From: a virus | IMG/VR virus record: IMGVR_UViG_3300025701_001509 | Location: 1-24,218 of that record | Length of the DNA stretch: 24,218 nucleotides | Strand: one strand, 5' to 3' | Shown here: positions 1-5,912 of the stretch, piece after piece | Numbering within the stretch: position 1 is the stretch's first letter | How the letters are laid out: each line of letters begins with the position of its first letter | Notes under the pieces: model-generated | What the model was told of the DNA's origin: nothing | The model's input: only the letters and a program-made list of their open reading frames with translations | Databases searched by the model: none | Program-made: the position numbers and the translations under genes

Positions 1-55
1 CAGCGGTTTGAGACTTTGTAAATTCGGCCATTGAGAAATTTTTAGACAGTTTCAT
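1..55 (-). CDS. Probable M15-family peptidase (endolysin-like), N-terminal fragment
   Basis: Only the first 18 codons are in the window; the gene runs off the left edge. The peptide MKLSKNFSMAEFTKSQTA has the pattern L-S-x-N-F-x-x-x-E-F-x-x-S-x-T-A, which is characteristic of the N-terminus of phage zinc D-Ala-D-Ala carboxypeptidase-like proteins (Peptidase M15), which cut peptidoglycan cross-links. The ATG follows an AGGAG ribosome binding site five bases upstream. The gene lies just after a rho-independent terminator and a late-promoter-like box, so it is probably expressed separately, late in infection, as expected of a lysis enzyme. The zinc ligands lie outside the window, so the call rests on the N-terminal motif alone. 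Confidence 0.55.
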   Translation of the reverse strand, partial: MKLSKNFSMAEFTKSQTA

Positions 56-70
56 GTTATCTCCTATTAG

Positions 71-101
71 AAAATGAAAGGGAGCCCAAAGACTCCCCTT
101 T
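71..101 (-). terminator. Rho-independent terminator before the peptidase gene
   Basis: Read on the minus strand, GGGAGTC (97-91) pairs with GGCTCCC (86-80) around a TTTG loop, with one G-T pair. AAA (101-99) pairs with TTT (79-77) after one bulged G. A T-rich tract (TTTCATTTTCT) follows. It closes the transcript carrying regA, peroxiredoxin, Hsp20 and the small ORFs. Confidence 0.7.
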
Positions 102-108
102 ATTTATT
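101..108 (-). promoter_or_regulatory. Late-promoter-like box AATAAATA
   Basis: On the minus strand this reads AATAAATA, one base from the T4 late consensus TATAAATA and a match to the NATAAATA form described for marine T4-like phages. It is 46 bases from the peptidase start, leaving a leader of about 40 bases with the AGGAG site. It abuts the upstream arm of the terminator, so initiation would begin inside the hairpin. The same 7-mer also occurs by chance inside coding regions here, so support is moderate. Confidence 0.4.
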
Positions 109-114
109 CACTTG

Positions 115-162
115 CTAAGCGCCAAACCACTCGTCATATTCTTCGTCTGTGTATGGCCACAT
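115..162 (-). CDS. Micro-ORF, 15 residues (MWPYTDEEYDEWFGA)
   Basis: This open frame encodes a 15-residue acidic, aromatic peptide, MWPYTDEEYDEWFGA. It starts four bases after the stop of the 73-residue gene and has a good AAAGGA ribosome binding site eight bases before the ATG. The stop is followed by the late-promoter-like box and the terminator, so the ORF is the last one on its transcript. Position and binding site favour real translation; the length gives no statistical support. The peptide has two Trp, two Tyr and five acidic residues, too short to fold alone, so a role as a binding peptide would be a guess. Function unknown. Confidence 0.4.
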   Translation of the reverse strand: MWPYTDEEYDEWFGA

Positions 163-166
163 AGCT

Positions 167-388
167 TTAGTCCTTTTTATTGTCTATAATACGCCGGACA
201 ATATCGTGATGCGATACATTTTTAAAATCATTAGTATGATCTTTTAAATATGTCGCAGTTTCCCACGCCGCTTGCATGCGCCGTGCTTCCATGAGGCTAT
301 TTAAAAAGCCACCAAAGAAATTAATTACCGGCATTACCATTTTCTTCAGTGAGAAAGTGGGTCTCCGGAACGCTACTTGTGTTTTCAT
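167..388 (-). CDS. Small hypothetical protein, 73 residues
   Basis: I do not recognise this protein. It has a basic N-terminus (about residues 1-17), a short hydrophobic stretch MPVINFFGGFLNSL near residues 19-32, then a helical, charged C-terminal half ending DNKKD. The hydrophobic stretch could be a membrane-associating helix but is too short for a clear transmembrane segment. The ATG at 388 has a GAGG site eight bases upstream but makes the gene overlap the 3' end of hsp20 by 68 bases. Downstream ATGs at codons 17 and 19 would cut the overlap to about 14-20 bases but have poorer binding sites. It lies between the chaperone gene and the 15-residue micro-ORF on one transcript. Confidence 0.6.
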   Translation of the reverse strand: MKTQVAFRRPTFSLKKMVMPVINFFGGFLNSLMEARRMQAAWETATYLKDHTNDFKNVSHHDIVRRIIDNKKD

Positions 389-824
389 TTGAGTTTCCTC
401 GTAAGGTTGAATTGATTTCGATTTTACGAGGACGCATTTCTTCTGGGACGACTACTTCTAAATAAATAGCAAGAATACCGTCTACTAGATCTGCTCCATT
501 TACTTGAACATATTCAGACATCCGAAAGGTTTTTTCGAACTTCTTAGTAGAAATACTTTTGTGAATGTATTCCCTACCACGATTTTCATGGTTACCTCTT
601 ACCTTCAATGTTCTATCTTTCACGTCAATTTCTAACTCATTGAGGTGGAAACCTGCAACAGCTAATTCAATTGTATATCTAGTATCGTCTTCTTTTACGA
701 TATTATGTGGAGGATAGTTATCTTTTGAATGTCTAGCCACTCGGTCAAGCTCATCAAATAAATGATCGAACCCAACAAACGCTGAACGTGGAAAGAGAGT
801 ATGTACACCTTGTGTATTAGTCAT
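321..824 (-). CDS. hsp20: Small heat shock protein, Hsp20/alpha-crystallin family (IbpA-like)
   Basis: This 167-residue protein is an ATP-independent holdase chaperone that would bind unfolding proteins in the host cytoplasm. The N-terminal arm contains FVGFDHLFDELDRVAR, typical of bacterial IbpA-type proteins. The alpha-crystallin domain runs from about residue 38 to 130, with YTIELAVAGFHLNELEIDVKD near its start and GILAIYLEVVVPEE near its end. A C-terminal I-x-I anchor (IEI, residues 135-137) is followed by a 30-residue polar tail. I chose ATG 824 because AGGAGG lies just upstream; an in-frame extension to 881 has no such site. Hsp20 genes are common in marine T4-like phages and have been suggested to support capsid assembly or host proteostasis. 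The 3' end overlaps the next gene. Confidence 0.93.
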   Translation of the reverse strand: MTNTQGVHTLFPRSAFVGFDHLFDELDRVARHSKDNYPPHNIVKEDDTRYTIELAVAGFHLNELEIDVKDRTLKVRGNHENRGREYIHKSISTKKFEKTFRMSEYVQVNGADLVDGILAIYLEVVVPEEMRPRKIEINSTLRGNSNENTSSVPETHFLTEENGNAGN

Positions 825-863
825 TATTGACCTCCTATTTAAAGCAAGGTTATGTTTTAAGAC

Positions 864-878
864 CGGCGCTATTCGCCG
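864..878 (-). other. GC-rich hairpin in the hsp20 leader
   Basis: CGGCG and CGCCG flank a five-base loop in the 90-base gap between peroxiredoxin and hsp20. No T-run follows on the minus strand, so it is not a standard terminator. A TATAAT box lies just upstream at 887-892 with no recognisable -35 element. The two may form a weak promoter plus structured 5' leader for hsp20, or a processing site. Unproven. Confidence 0.3.
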
Positions 879-914
879 CATCCGTTATTATATATACGAG
901 AATCTTATGAGATT

Positions 915-1448
915 TTAATTAGATTCTAAATATTGTACTAAGTTTTCTGGTTTGGTTTCACCATATGGATCTGTATCTTCACCGTCGTTATTGATACCTG
1001 GCTCTTGCCACCATTTTTCAATAACACCATCGTTGAATACACACATATAGCGCCATGATCTGTTGCCAAATCCTAAATGGTTTTTACCAATAAGCATGCC
1101 CATGAATCGAGTAAAGTTACCAGATCCATCAGGAATTACTTTTACGTTCTGAATATTCTGAGCTTTAGCCCATGCGTTCATAACAAAAGCATCATTGACA
1201 GAAATGCAATACACTTCGTCAATACCTAAACTACGAATTTTATCATAGTTCTCTTCAAAACCTGGAAGCTGATACGTAGAACATGTTGGTGTAAATGCTC
1301 CAGGTAAACTAAAGATTGCTACTCTTTTTCCTTTTAAGAGAGAATCGCTTGTTACATCTTCCCAGCGATATGGGTTAGGTCCTTCTATACTTTCATCACG
1401 AACACGAGTTTTAAACACCACGCAGGGTGCTTTAAAGCCTTCAATCAT
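915..1448 (-). CDS. Peroxiredoxin, Prx5/type II family (AhpC-TSA/redoxin fold)
   Basis: This 177-residue thiol peroxidase would reduce hydrogen peroxide or organic peroxides with thioredoxin or glutaredoxin as donor. The active-site motif PGAFTPTCS contains the peroxidatic Cys56 with Pro49, Thr53 and Thr55. Cys81 lies exactly 25 residues later, the spacing of the resolving cysteine in plant type II peroxiredoxins. Arg114, before FMGM, is a likely catalytic arginine, and LGFGNRSWRY is typical of the family. The gene appears full length and intact. It starts one base after regA ends and so probably shares the replication-operon transcript, with hsp20 after it. A role protecting replication or host metabolism from oxidative stress is inference. 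It is not part of the T4 core. Confidence 0.93.
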   Translation of the reverse strand: MIEGFKAPCVVFKTRVRDESIEGPNPYRWEDVTSDSLLKGKRVAIFSLPGAFTPTCSTYQLPGFEENYDKIRSLGIDEVYCISVNDAFVMNAWAKAQNIQNVKVIPDGSGNFTRFMGMLIGKNHLGFGNRSWRYMCVFNDGVIEKWWQEPGINNDGEDTDPYGETKPENLVQYLESN

Positions 1449-1449
1449 T

Positions 1450-1860
1450 TTACTTATTACCTATATTATATTTTGGACATAATTCCCAGTTGTTTTTATC
1501 CTTAAACGGGATAATTTTAATCTGACGAAGAGGGGCAACTGGTTGAGCTTGTGCCTTATCGTCAATTGTAATAAGACCCCAATCACTCATAAGAGTTGCG
1601 ATCGTATTACGTCTAGCAATATCATTTTCTTCTAAGTTGGATTTTTTACCATCAAGGAGAAATAACTCCTTAAAATGAACGATAAAATATCTACCTTGCT
1701 TATGTAGAATATGACAAGATTGAAATAGTTTATTTTCTTTTCTAGAAGCCACACCGATTCGAGTAAGTGTTTCACGCACTTTTAAGAAATCATCGGGCTC
1801 GTTGAGGGTAACCTCTAGCATATGGCCAGGGTTCCAATCAATTAAATTATTTTCTTCCAC
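1450..1860 (-). CDS. regA: RegA translational repressor of early mRNAs
   Basis: RegA binds the ribosome-binding regions of phage early mRNAs and shuts off their translation, including its own. The T4 protein has 122 residues; this frame has 136. Family motifs are clear by eye: DFLKVRETLTRIGVA, QSCHILHKQGRYFIVHFKEL, a DWGLI segment, and the C-terminal CPKYNIGNK, close to the T4 end. The frame opens with a GTG at 1860 overlapping the end of gene 62 by 14 bases. The T4 start aligns instead with Met14 (ATG at 1821), so the first 13 residues, including DWNPGH, are either an extension or untranslated. Neither start has a strong binding site. It follows 62 as in T4. Confidence 0.93.
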   Translation of the reverse strand: MEENNLIDWNPGHMLEVTLNEPDDFLKVRETLTRIGVASRKENKLFQSCHILHKQGRYFIVHFKELFLLDGKKSNLEENDIARRNTIATLMSDWGLITIDDKAQAQPVAPLRQIKIIPFKDKNNWELCPKYNIGNK

Positions 1861-2230
1861 CTTTATAAACCTTTGTTTTTAAGTTTGTTATTTGGTCTGG
1901 CGATAGAAGAGATAGTACTTGGCGGGCTTTTTCGTTGCTATAACCATAATACTGTTTAATTACTTCCACGTCATCGATATTATGGGCTTTCACCCATTTA
2001 GAAAATCTTTTTTTCTTCCTAATCATATTTATAAGAAAGTCGTTTTTAAGAAGATTATCGATTTGGTGGTAGCGATTCATCTCGTTAGCAAACAAGACAG
2101 TGTCATGGAAATAAGATAACCCACGGTTAACCATAAACCCATTATATTCTTTTTCGCTGATGTCATCAACTATTAGCTGTTCTTTAGTATAGTTGATAGC
2201 ATTAAGGTAATCAAACGGAGATTTCGACAT
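1847..2230 (-). CDS. 62: Clamp loader small subunit gp62
   Basis: gp62 is the single small subunit that completes the gp44 tetramer to form the ATP-driven loader of the gp45 clamp. I call it mainly from position between gene 44 and regA, supported by weak T4-like features: a helical, basic protein with FMVNRGLSYF and KKKRFSKWVKAHN, resembling FMVENALSQF and GKRYGKWAK in T4. At 127 residues it is clearly shorter than T4 gp62 (187). The ATG overlaps the end of gene 44 by 20 bases, with GGAG ten bases before it, so the two are probably translationally coupled. Confidence 0.8.
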   Translation of the reverse strand: MSKSPFDYLNAINYTKEQLIVDDISEKEYNGFMVNRGLSYFHDTVLFANEMNRYHQIDNLLKNDFLINMIRKKKRFSKWVKAHNIDDVEVIKQYYGYSNEKARQVLSLLSPDQITNLKTKVYKGGRK

Positions 2231-3140
2231 TGGCCATAATCTCCGTCATACACGCAACTACGTTTAGTTCATGATCAGCAACAAAAGCTTGTTTATATTG
2301 ATAATCTGCTAGAATAAGAACTAATTGCGGAATTGAGTGTGGTTGAATATTAGAATTCATACGATCATAAATTGCTCTAAAGATAGCAGACGCATCAGTA
2401 TCAATATTATTTGCTACCCACGTACGCATTCCTTTAAAGTTTTTATCTTTTAGTTGCTTAAACAACTCATCGTAATTATCTGCACGAGCAACAGAATGAG
2501 TAATACCAGTTAAAGACTGGCGTTGTAACTCATTTAGAATACGACGTAAATCTGGTGCAAACTTCATAATAATTTCTGCAACAGCTTTTTGTTCGTATTC
2601 AACACCCTCGGTTTTGAGGATACCTTCTACGCGTTTCATAAACTCCATAGCAATATTTGGTAATGCTTTTTTAGAAATATTAAATTCATATACACCACAA
2701 CGAGAGTGCAATGGCTCAATAATTCTATTTTTGAAGTTACACGTAAGGATAAACCTGCAGTTATTGGCAAACTCTTCAATAAAACCACGAAGAGCCGGTT
2801 GTGTTGACTGCGGGTTCAAGTAATCTGCCTCATCAAGGATCACAACCTTATAACCACCTTGTAGTGAGACAGATGACGCGAACTGCTTGATCTTGCCACG
2901 GAGGGTTTCAATATTACCTTCCTCAGATCCATTAATTAAGATCCAGTCGAGGCCAAGTTCATTACAAAGAGCTTTGGCCACCGTGGTCTTACCAAGACCT
3001 GCTGTACCAGTAAACAGCATATTGGGCAGTTCGCCAGATTCAACAATTTTAGTAAAAGTGTTTTTTAAATCTTCGGTAAGTACACAATCAGAAATAGTTT
3101 TTGGGCGATACTTTTCTACCCATAAGAAATCATTAGACAT
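2211..3140 (-). CDS. 44: Clamp loader large subunit gp44 (AAA+ ATPase)
   Basis: This 309-residue AAA+ protein (T4: 319) forms the tetrameric motor that opens and loads the sliding clamp onto primer-template junctions. Visible motifs are Walker A GTAGLGKT at residues 45-52, Walker B ILDEAD at 101-106, sensor 1 ILTCNF at about 131-136, and the arginine-finger SRC motif at 146-148. The N-terminus LWVEKYRPKTISDCV is the standard clamp-loader opening. The ATG has GGAGT seven bases upstream. A hairpin terminator lies just before the gene, so gp44 may be made from read-through of clamp-gene transcripts or from a local promoter I cannot identify. Confidence 0.97.
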   Translation of the reverse strand: MSNDFLWVEKYRPKTISDCVLTEDLKNTFTKIVESGELPNMLFTGTAGLGKTTVAKALCNELGLDWILINGSEEGNIETLRGKIKQFASSVSLQGGYKVVILDEADYLNPQSTQPALRGFIEEFANNCRFILTCNFKNRIIEPLHSRCGVYEFNISKKALPNIAMEFMKRVEGILKTEGVEYEQKAVAEIIMKFAPDLRRILNELQRQSLTGITHSVARADNYDELFKQLKDKNFKGMRTWVANNIDTDASAIFRAIYDRMNSNIQPHSIPQLVLILADYQYKQAFVADHELNVVACMTEIMANVEISV

Positions 3141-3158
3141 TCACGTACTCCATAATAT

Positions 3159-3191
3159 AAAGAAAAGTTGAGGGGCTAACCGTGGCCCCTC
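3159..3191 (-). terminator. Hairpin terminator upstream of gene 44
   Basis: On the minus strand GAGGGGC (3191-3185) pairs perfectly with GCCCCTC (3176-3170) around an eight-base loop, followed by AACTTTTCTTT. It lies in the 94-base gap after the small gene downstream of the clamp. It probably acts as a partial terminator that makes more clamp than clamp loader, since no convincing promoter follows before gene 44. Confidence 0.6.
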
Positions 3192-3234
3192 GCGCGCGTA
3201 TTAAGTCGCGACACTATCACCACCATGGGAGTGG

Positions 3235-3447
3235 TTATTCATCAGTTTCAGCATCAGCCATGGCTTGTTCTTGTTCAAGATTTTCTACAAGCTGAATGAC
3301 TTGAATACACTGATCACGTAGTCCACCAATGGTAGACAGTTCTTCACCTTTAAAGGCACCACGTTGTGTCATTGCATCAATAACAGCTACGGTTGACCGC
3401 GCTGATTTATTAGCAACATCACTAAGTTGTTGAACAGTTTCAGACAT
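3235..3447 (-). CDS. Small hypothetical protein, 70 residues, between clamp and clamp-loader genes
   Basis: I do not recognise this protein. It is predicted to be mostly helical with a very acidic C-terminus (EQEQAMADAETDE) and no cysteine pair or membrane segment. I chose ATG 3447 (MSETVQQLSD) because it has GGAGT five bases upstream and begins one base after the clamp gene stop; a frame extension to 3477 would run into gene 45. Its place between 45 and 44, in the same transcript and before the terminator, suggests a replication or clamp-associated role. T4 places its small polymerase-binding protein RpbA on the other side of gene 45, and I see no clear RpbA similarity. Confidence 0.7.
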   Translation of the reverse strand: MSETVQQLSDVANKSARSTVAVIDAMTQRGAFKGEELSTIGGLRDQCIQVIQLVENLEQEQAMADAETDE

Positions 3448-3448
3448 A

Positions 3449-4126
3449 TTATACTCCAAATGTTGAGGTTTTTTCAAGTGCGATCCAGTATTTTACTGGA
3501 GTTGATTTATTACTAAACTCTGAGATGAGCTTAGAAGAAATCTTAACGTCATAATCTCCGGGAAGAATTTTAAGATTGCTAATGCTAAGAATAAAATTAA
3601 ATGCTGCGCCTTCTGTATAGTTGCCATCAATATCAATTGAAAATACATTAGACGTAGTATTTTTCGAGTCAACCACAGAGAGATTAATTACACCATCACT
3701 TGGTGTGATTGATACTTCTCCATGACCTAGAGCAGATGCCGCACGTTTTACTTTATTTAATGTGTCATTATCTAAAGTAAATGAAACTTCCGCTTCAGGC
3801 ATCTTAATATCTTTTTGCGGAGTAGTCAAAGTTTCTTCAGCTGAGAAAAAGTATTTGACTCGAGATCTACCAGAAGAATCAGAAATGCGAACATGTCCTT
3901 CATCAAACTGCAGATTAGGTGCATCAACAAGCCCAAGCACGCTGATAAATTCATTTAGATCATAGATACCAAAATCTTTTGAAAAGCTTTCGGTAACTTC
4001 GGCTGAAGCTAAAACATTACGAGCTTCAGAGATAGTTTTGATTGTAGTGCCTTCACGAATCAAAATATTCTGGTTAATACCAGAAAAGTTTTTTAATACC
4101 GATAGGGTGTTTTCACTTAGTTCCAT
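3449..4126 (-). CDS. 45: Sliding clamp gp45
   Basis: gp45 is the trimeric DNA polymerase processivity clamp and, in T4-like phages, the mobile activator of late transcription together with gp55 and gp33. The protein has 225 residues (T4: 228). The N-terminus MELSENTLSVLKNFSGINQN and the segments EFISVLGLVDAPNL and YFFSAEETL fit the clamp family. ATG 4126 is chosen over an upstream in-frame GTG at 4138 because GGAGT precedes it at normal spacing and the length then matches T4. A near-consensus sigma70 promoter stands just upstream, so the clamp gene can be transcribed early, independently of gene 46. Confidence 0.95.
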   Translation of the reverse strand: MELSENTLSVLKNFSGINQNILIREGTTIKTISEARNVLASAEVTESFSKDFGIYDLNEFISVLGLVDAPNLQFDEGHVRISDSSGRSRVKYFFSAEETLTTPQKDIKMPEAEVSFTLDNDTLNKVKRAASALGHGEVSITPSDGVINLSVVDSKNTTSNVFSIDIDGNYTEGAAFNFILSISNLKILPGDYDVKISSKLISEFSNKSTPVKYWIALEKTSTFGV

Positions 4127-4154
4127 TATATACTCCACGTTTCAATATACTTAT

Positions 4155-4183
4155 ATTATACACAATTTTCATAGGTTTGTAAA
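4155..4183 (-). promoter_or_regulatory. Sigma70-type early promoter for the clamp gene
   Basis: On the minus strand, TTTACA (4183-4178) and TATAAT (4160-4155) are separated by exactly 17 bases: five of six and six of six consensus matches. The start of transcription would be near 4148, giving a short leader with the GGAGT site before ATG 4126. It fills the 62-base gap between genes 46 and 45. Confidence 0.75.
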
Positions 4184-4188
4184 CAGTT

Positions 4189-5907
4189 TTATGCATTCAT
4201 TTTACTAAAATTTTTGTCTTTTATGAATTCAATCTTAGATTTGAATTTACCATCTAAGATATCTCCTTTATGTGATATCACAAATACGTTTGTATCTTCT
4301 GTTAATGTAGATAAAATCTTAAGGAGATTTTCTACTCCATCTACATCAAGTGAAGAATCAAATGTCTCATCAAGAATCAAAAGATTTGTTGAGATTGAAT
4401 TCTTCATCTTAGCAATTTGTCTCCACGTAAAGAGTAAAGCCAAATCGATTCTTTGTTTCTCACCTTCAGAGAAGGAAGCATAAGTAAACTCATCACGATG
4501 ACGTGATCGAATAGTTTCTTGAAATGATTCGTCCAAATCAAAATGAACGAAGAAATCAAGCACTTGTAAATATTGATTAACGAGATTATTTATAACTGGT
4601 AAATACTGTTTTATAATCTTTGTCTTGATACCAGTATCTTTTAGCATTTCACCAATTACTTCGTTGTACGATCTTTGCTCACTGAGAAATAACCTTTGCT
4701 CCTGATAGGTATCTTTTTGATCTGATAAGTTCTGAAGAGTCTCCGTTGCTTCTGCCAGATCTCCTCCTCCACCTTCGATTTTGGTAAGATCACTTCTTTT
4801 AACTGATAGTCCAGACGAAATCTGCCCAAGTCTCTTATTGTTAGTGAGTAATAAATGCTGTTTGTTCGCGATAGCCTGGTGTACCTTATTCGCGACGTTA
4901 AGATCTGATTCAGTTTGACCTGATTCTTGAGAGATAGTGTTAAGTTTTGAACTAATGGTTTTTGCAGAAGAAGTTGCATCGGCGATTTTTGACGAGCGTA
5001 ATTCGCTACCAATATCTTGGGAACAAGTTGGGCACGTGGTGTTATCTTCGAAGAACTTCGTTTCTTTGACGAGCTTTTTAATTTCTGATTTGAGCTCATG
5101 TTCATGCTCCTTTAATGAAGACTGTTTTGAATTTAATTTAGCTAAAGTCTCTGAAACCTTTTGCGTATTGGATTCAATGAACGTCCCGAGCTCAGAGTTT
5201 TCGTTCGTGAGTCTTGTCTGTTCTTCCTCAAGTTCAATAATTTCCTCTTTAATCTTATCCGCGTATTCTTTATTAAGCGCTTTAACATCTTTGATATACT
5301 TCTTTTGTGTATCAACTTTATTAACAATGAGATCTAATTGATAAGAAATTTCGTTTGTTTTATCTTTTAAGATGCCATTCTTTTCACGCAGTAATTGATT
5401 CATTTTAGAGAATACGTTAATATCCAACAAGTCTTCAATTACTTCACGTCTATGGCCACCAGGTAGTTGCATAAAGGGAATGAATGAGGAAGAACCCAAT
5501 ACAACTACCTGATGGAACGTTTTATGCGTTAACTTAAGAATATTTTGTTCTATGATTTTTTGATATTCTTTAGAATGAGATGCTTGATCAATCATTGATC
5601 CATTCTGCCAAATCTCAAAAATTCCTGGTTTAATACCACGCACAATTTTATATTCTACATTGCCAACAGCAAATTCTACTTCTACAACACAATCTTTCTT
5701 ATTGATTGAGTTAACCAATTGTGGTTTATTAATATTACGGTGTGGTTTACCAAATAACGCAAATGAAATAGCATCTAGCATTGTTGATTTGCCAGAACCA
5801 TTATGGCCAATAATCAATGTTGATTGGCTTTTATTCAAATGGATTTCAGTAAACTTATTACCAGTAGATAAAAAGTTTTTATATTTTATAGATTTAAATA
5901 ATAGCAT
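4189..5907 (-). CDS. 46: Recombination endonuclease subunit gp46 (Rad50-like)
   Basis: gp46 is the SMC-like ATPase partner of gp47; the complex resects DNA ends for recombination-dependent replication and helps degrade host DNA. The 572-residue protein (T4: 560) has Walker A GHNGSGKS at 34-41, a long coiled coil from about 165 to 415 broken by the zinc-hook motif CPTC at 292-295, the ABC signature SFSEGEKQRIDLA at about 478-490, Walker B LLILDE at 509-514, and an ISHK switch near the end. The start MLLFKSIKYKNFLSTGN is typical. It begins five bases after gene 47 ends, so the two subunits are co-expressed. Confidence 0.97.
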   Translation of the reverse strand: MLLFKSIKYKNFLSTGNKFTEIHLNKSQSTLIIGHNGSGKSTMLDAISFALFGKPHRNINKPQLVNSINKKDCVVEVEFAVGNVEYKIVRGIKPGIFEIWQNGSMIDQASHSKEYQKIIEQNILKLTHKTFHQVVVLGSSSFIPFMQLPGGHRREVIEDLLDINVFSKMNQLLREKNGILKDKTNEISYQLDLIVNKVDTQKKYIKDVKALNKEYADKIKEEIIELEEEQTRLTNENSELGTFIESNTQKVSETLAKLNSKQSSLKEHEHELKSEIKKLVKETKFFEDNTTCPTCSQDIGSELRSSKIADATSSAKTISSKLNTISQESGQTESDLNVANKVHQAIANKQHLLLTNNKRLGQISSGLSVKRSDLTKIEGGGGDLAEATETLQNLSDQKDTYQEQRLFLSEQRSYNEVIGEMLKDTGIKTKIIKQYLPVINNLVNQYLQVLDFFVHFDLDESFQETIRSRHRDEFTYASFSEGEKQRIDLALLFTWRQIAKMKNSISTNLLILDETFDSSLDVDGVENLLKILSTLTEDTNVFVISHKGDILDGKFKSKIEFIKDKNFSKMNA

Positions 5908-5912
5908 TCAAC

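Noticed and set aside
2026-2033. Exact TATAAATA on the minus strand inside gene 62
   Set aside because: It lies within coding sequence of an early operon with no late gene directly downstream; similar boxes occur by chance in other genes (4587, about 8113, 8764 and 22964).
3180-3226. Short minus-strand frame of about 16 codons upstream of gene 44
   Set aside because: No ribosome binding site, and it reads through the terminator hairpin.
4656-5105. 149-codon minus-strand frame inside gene 46
   Set aside because: It lies wholly within the well-supported gp46 coiled-coil coding region in another frame and reads as Lys/Arg/Ser-rich noise.
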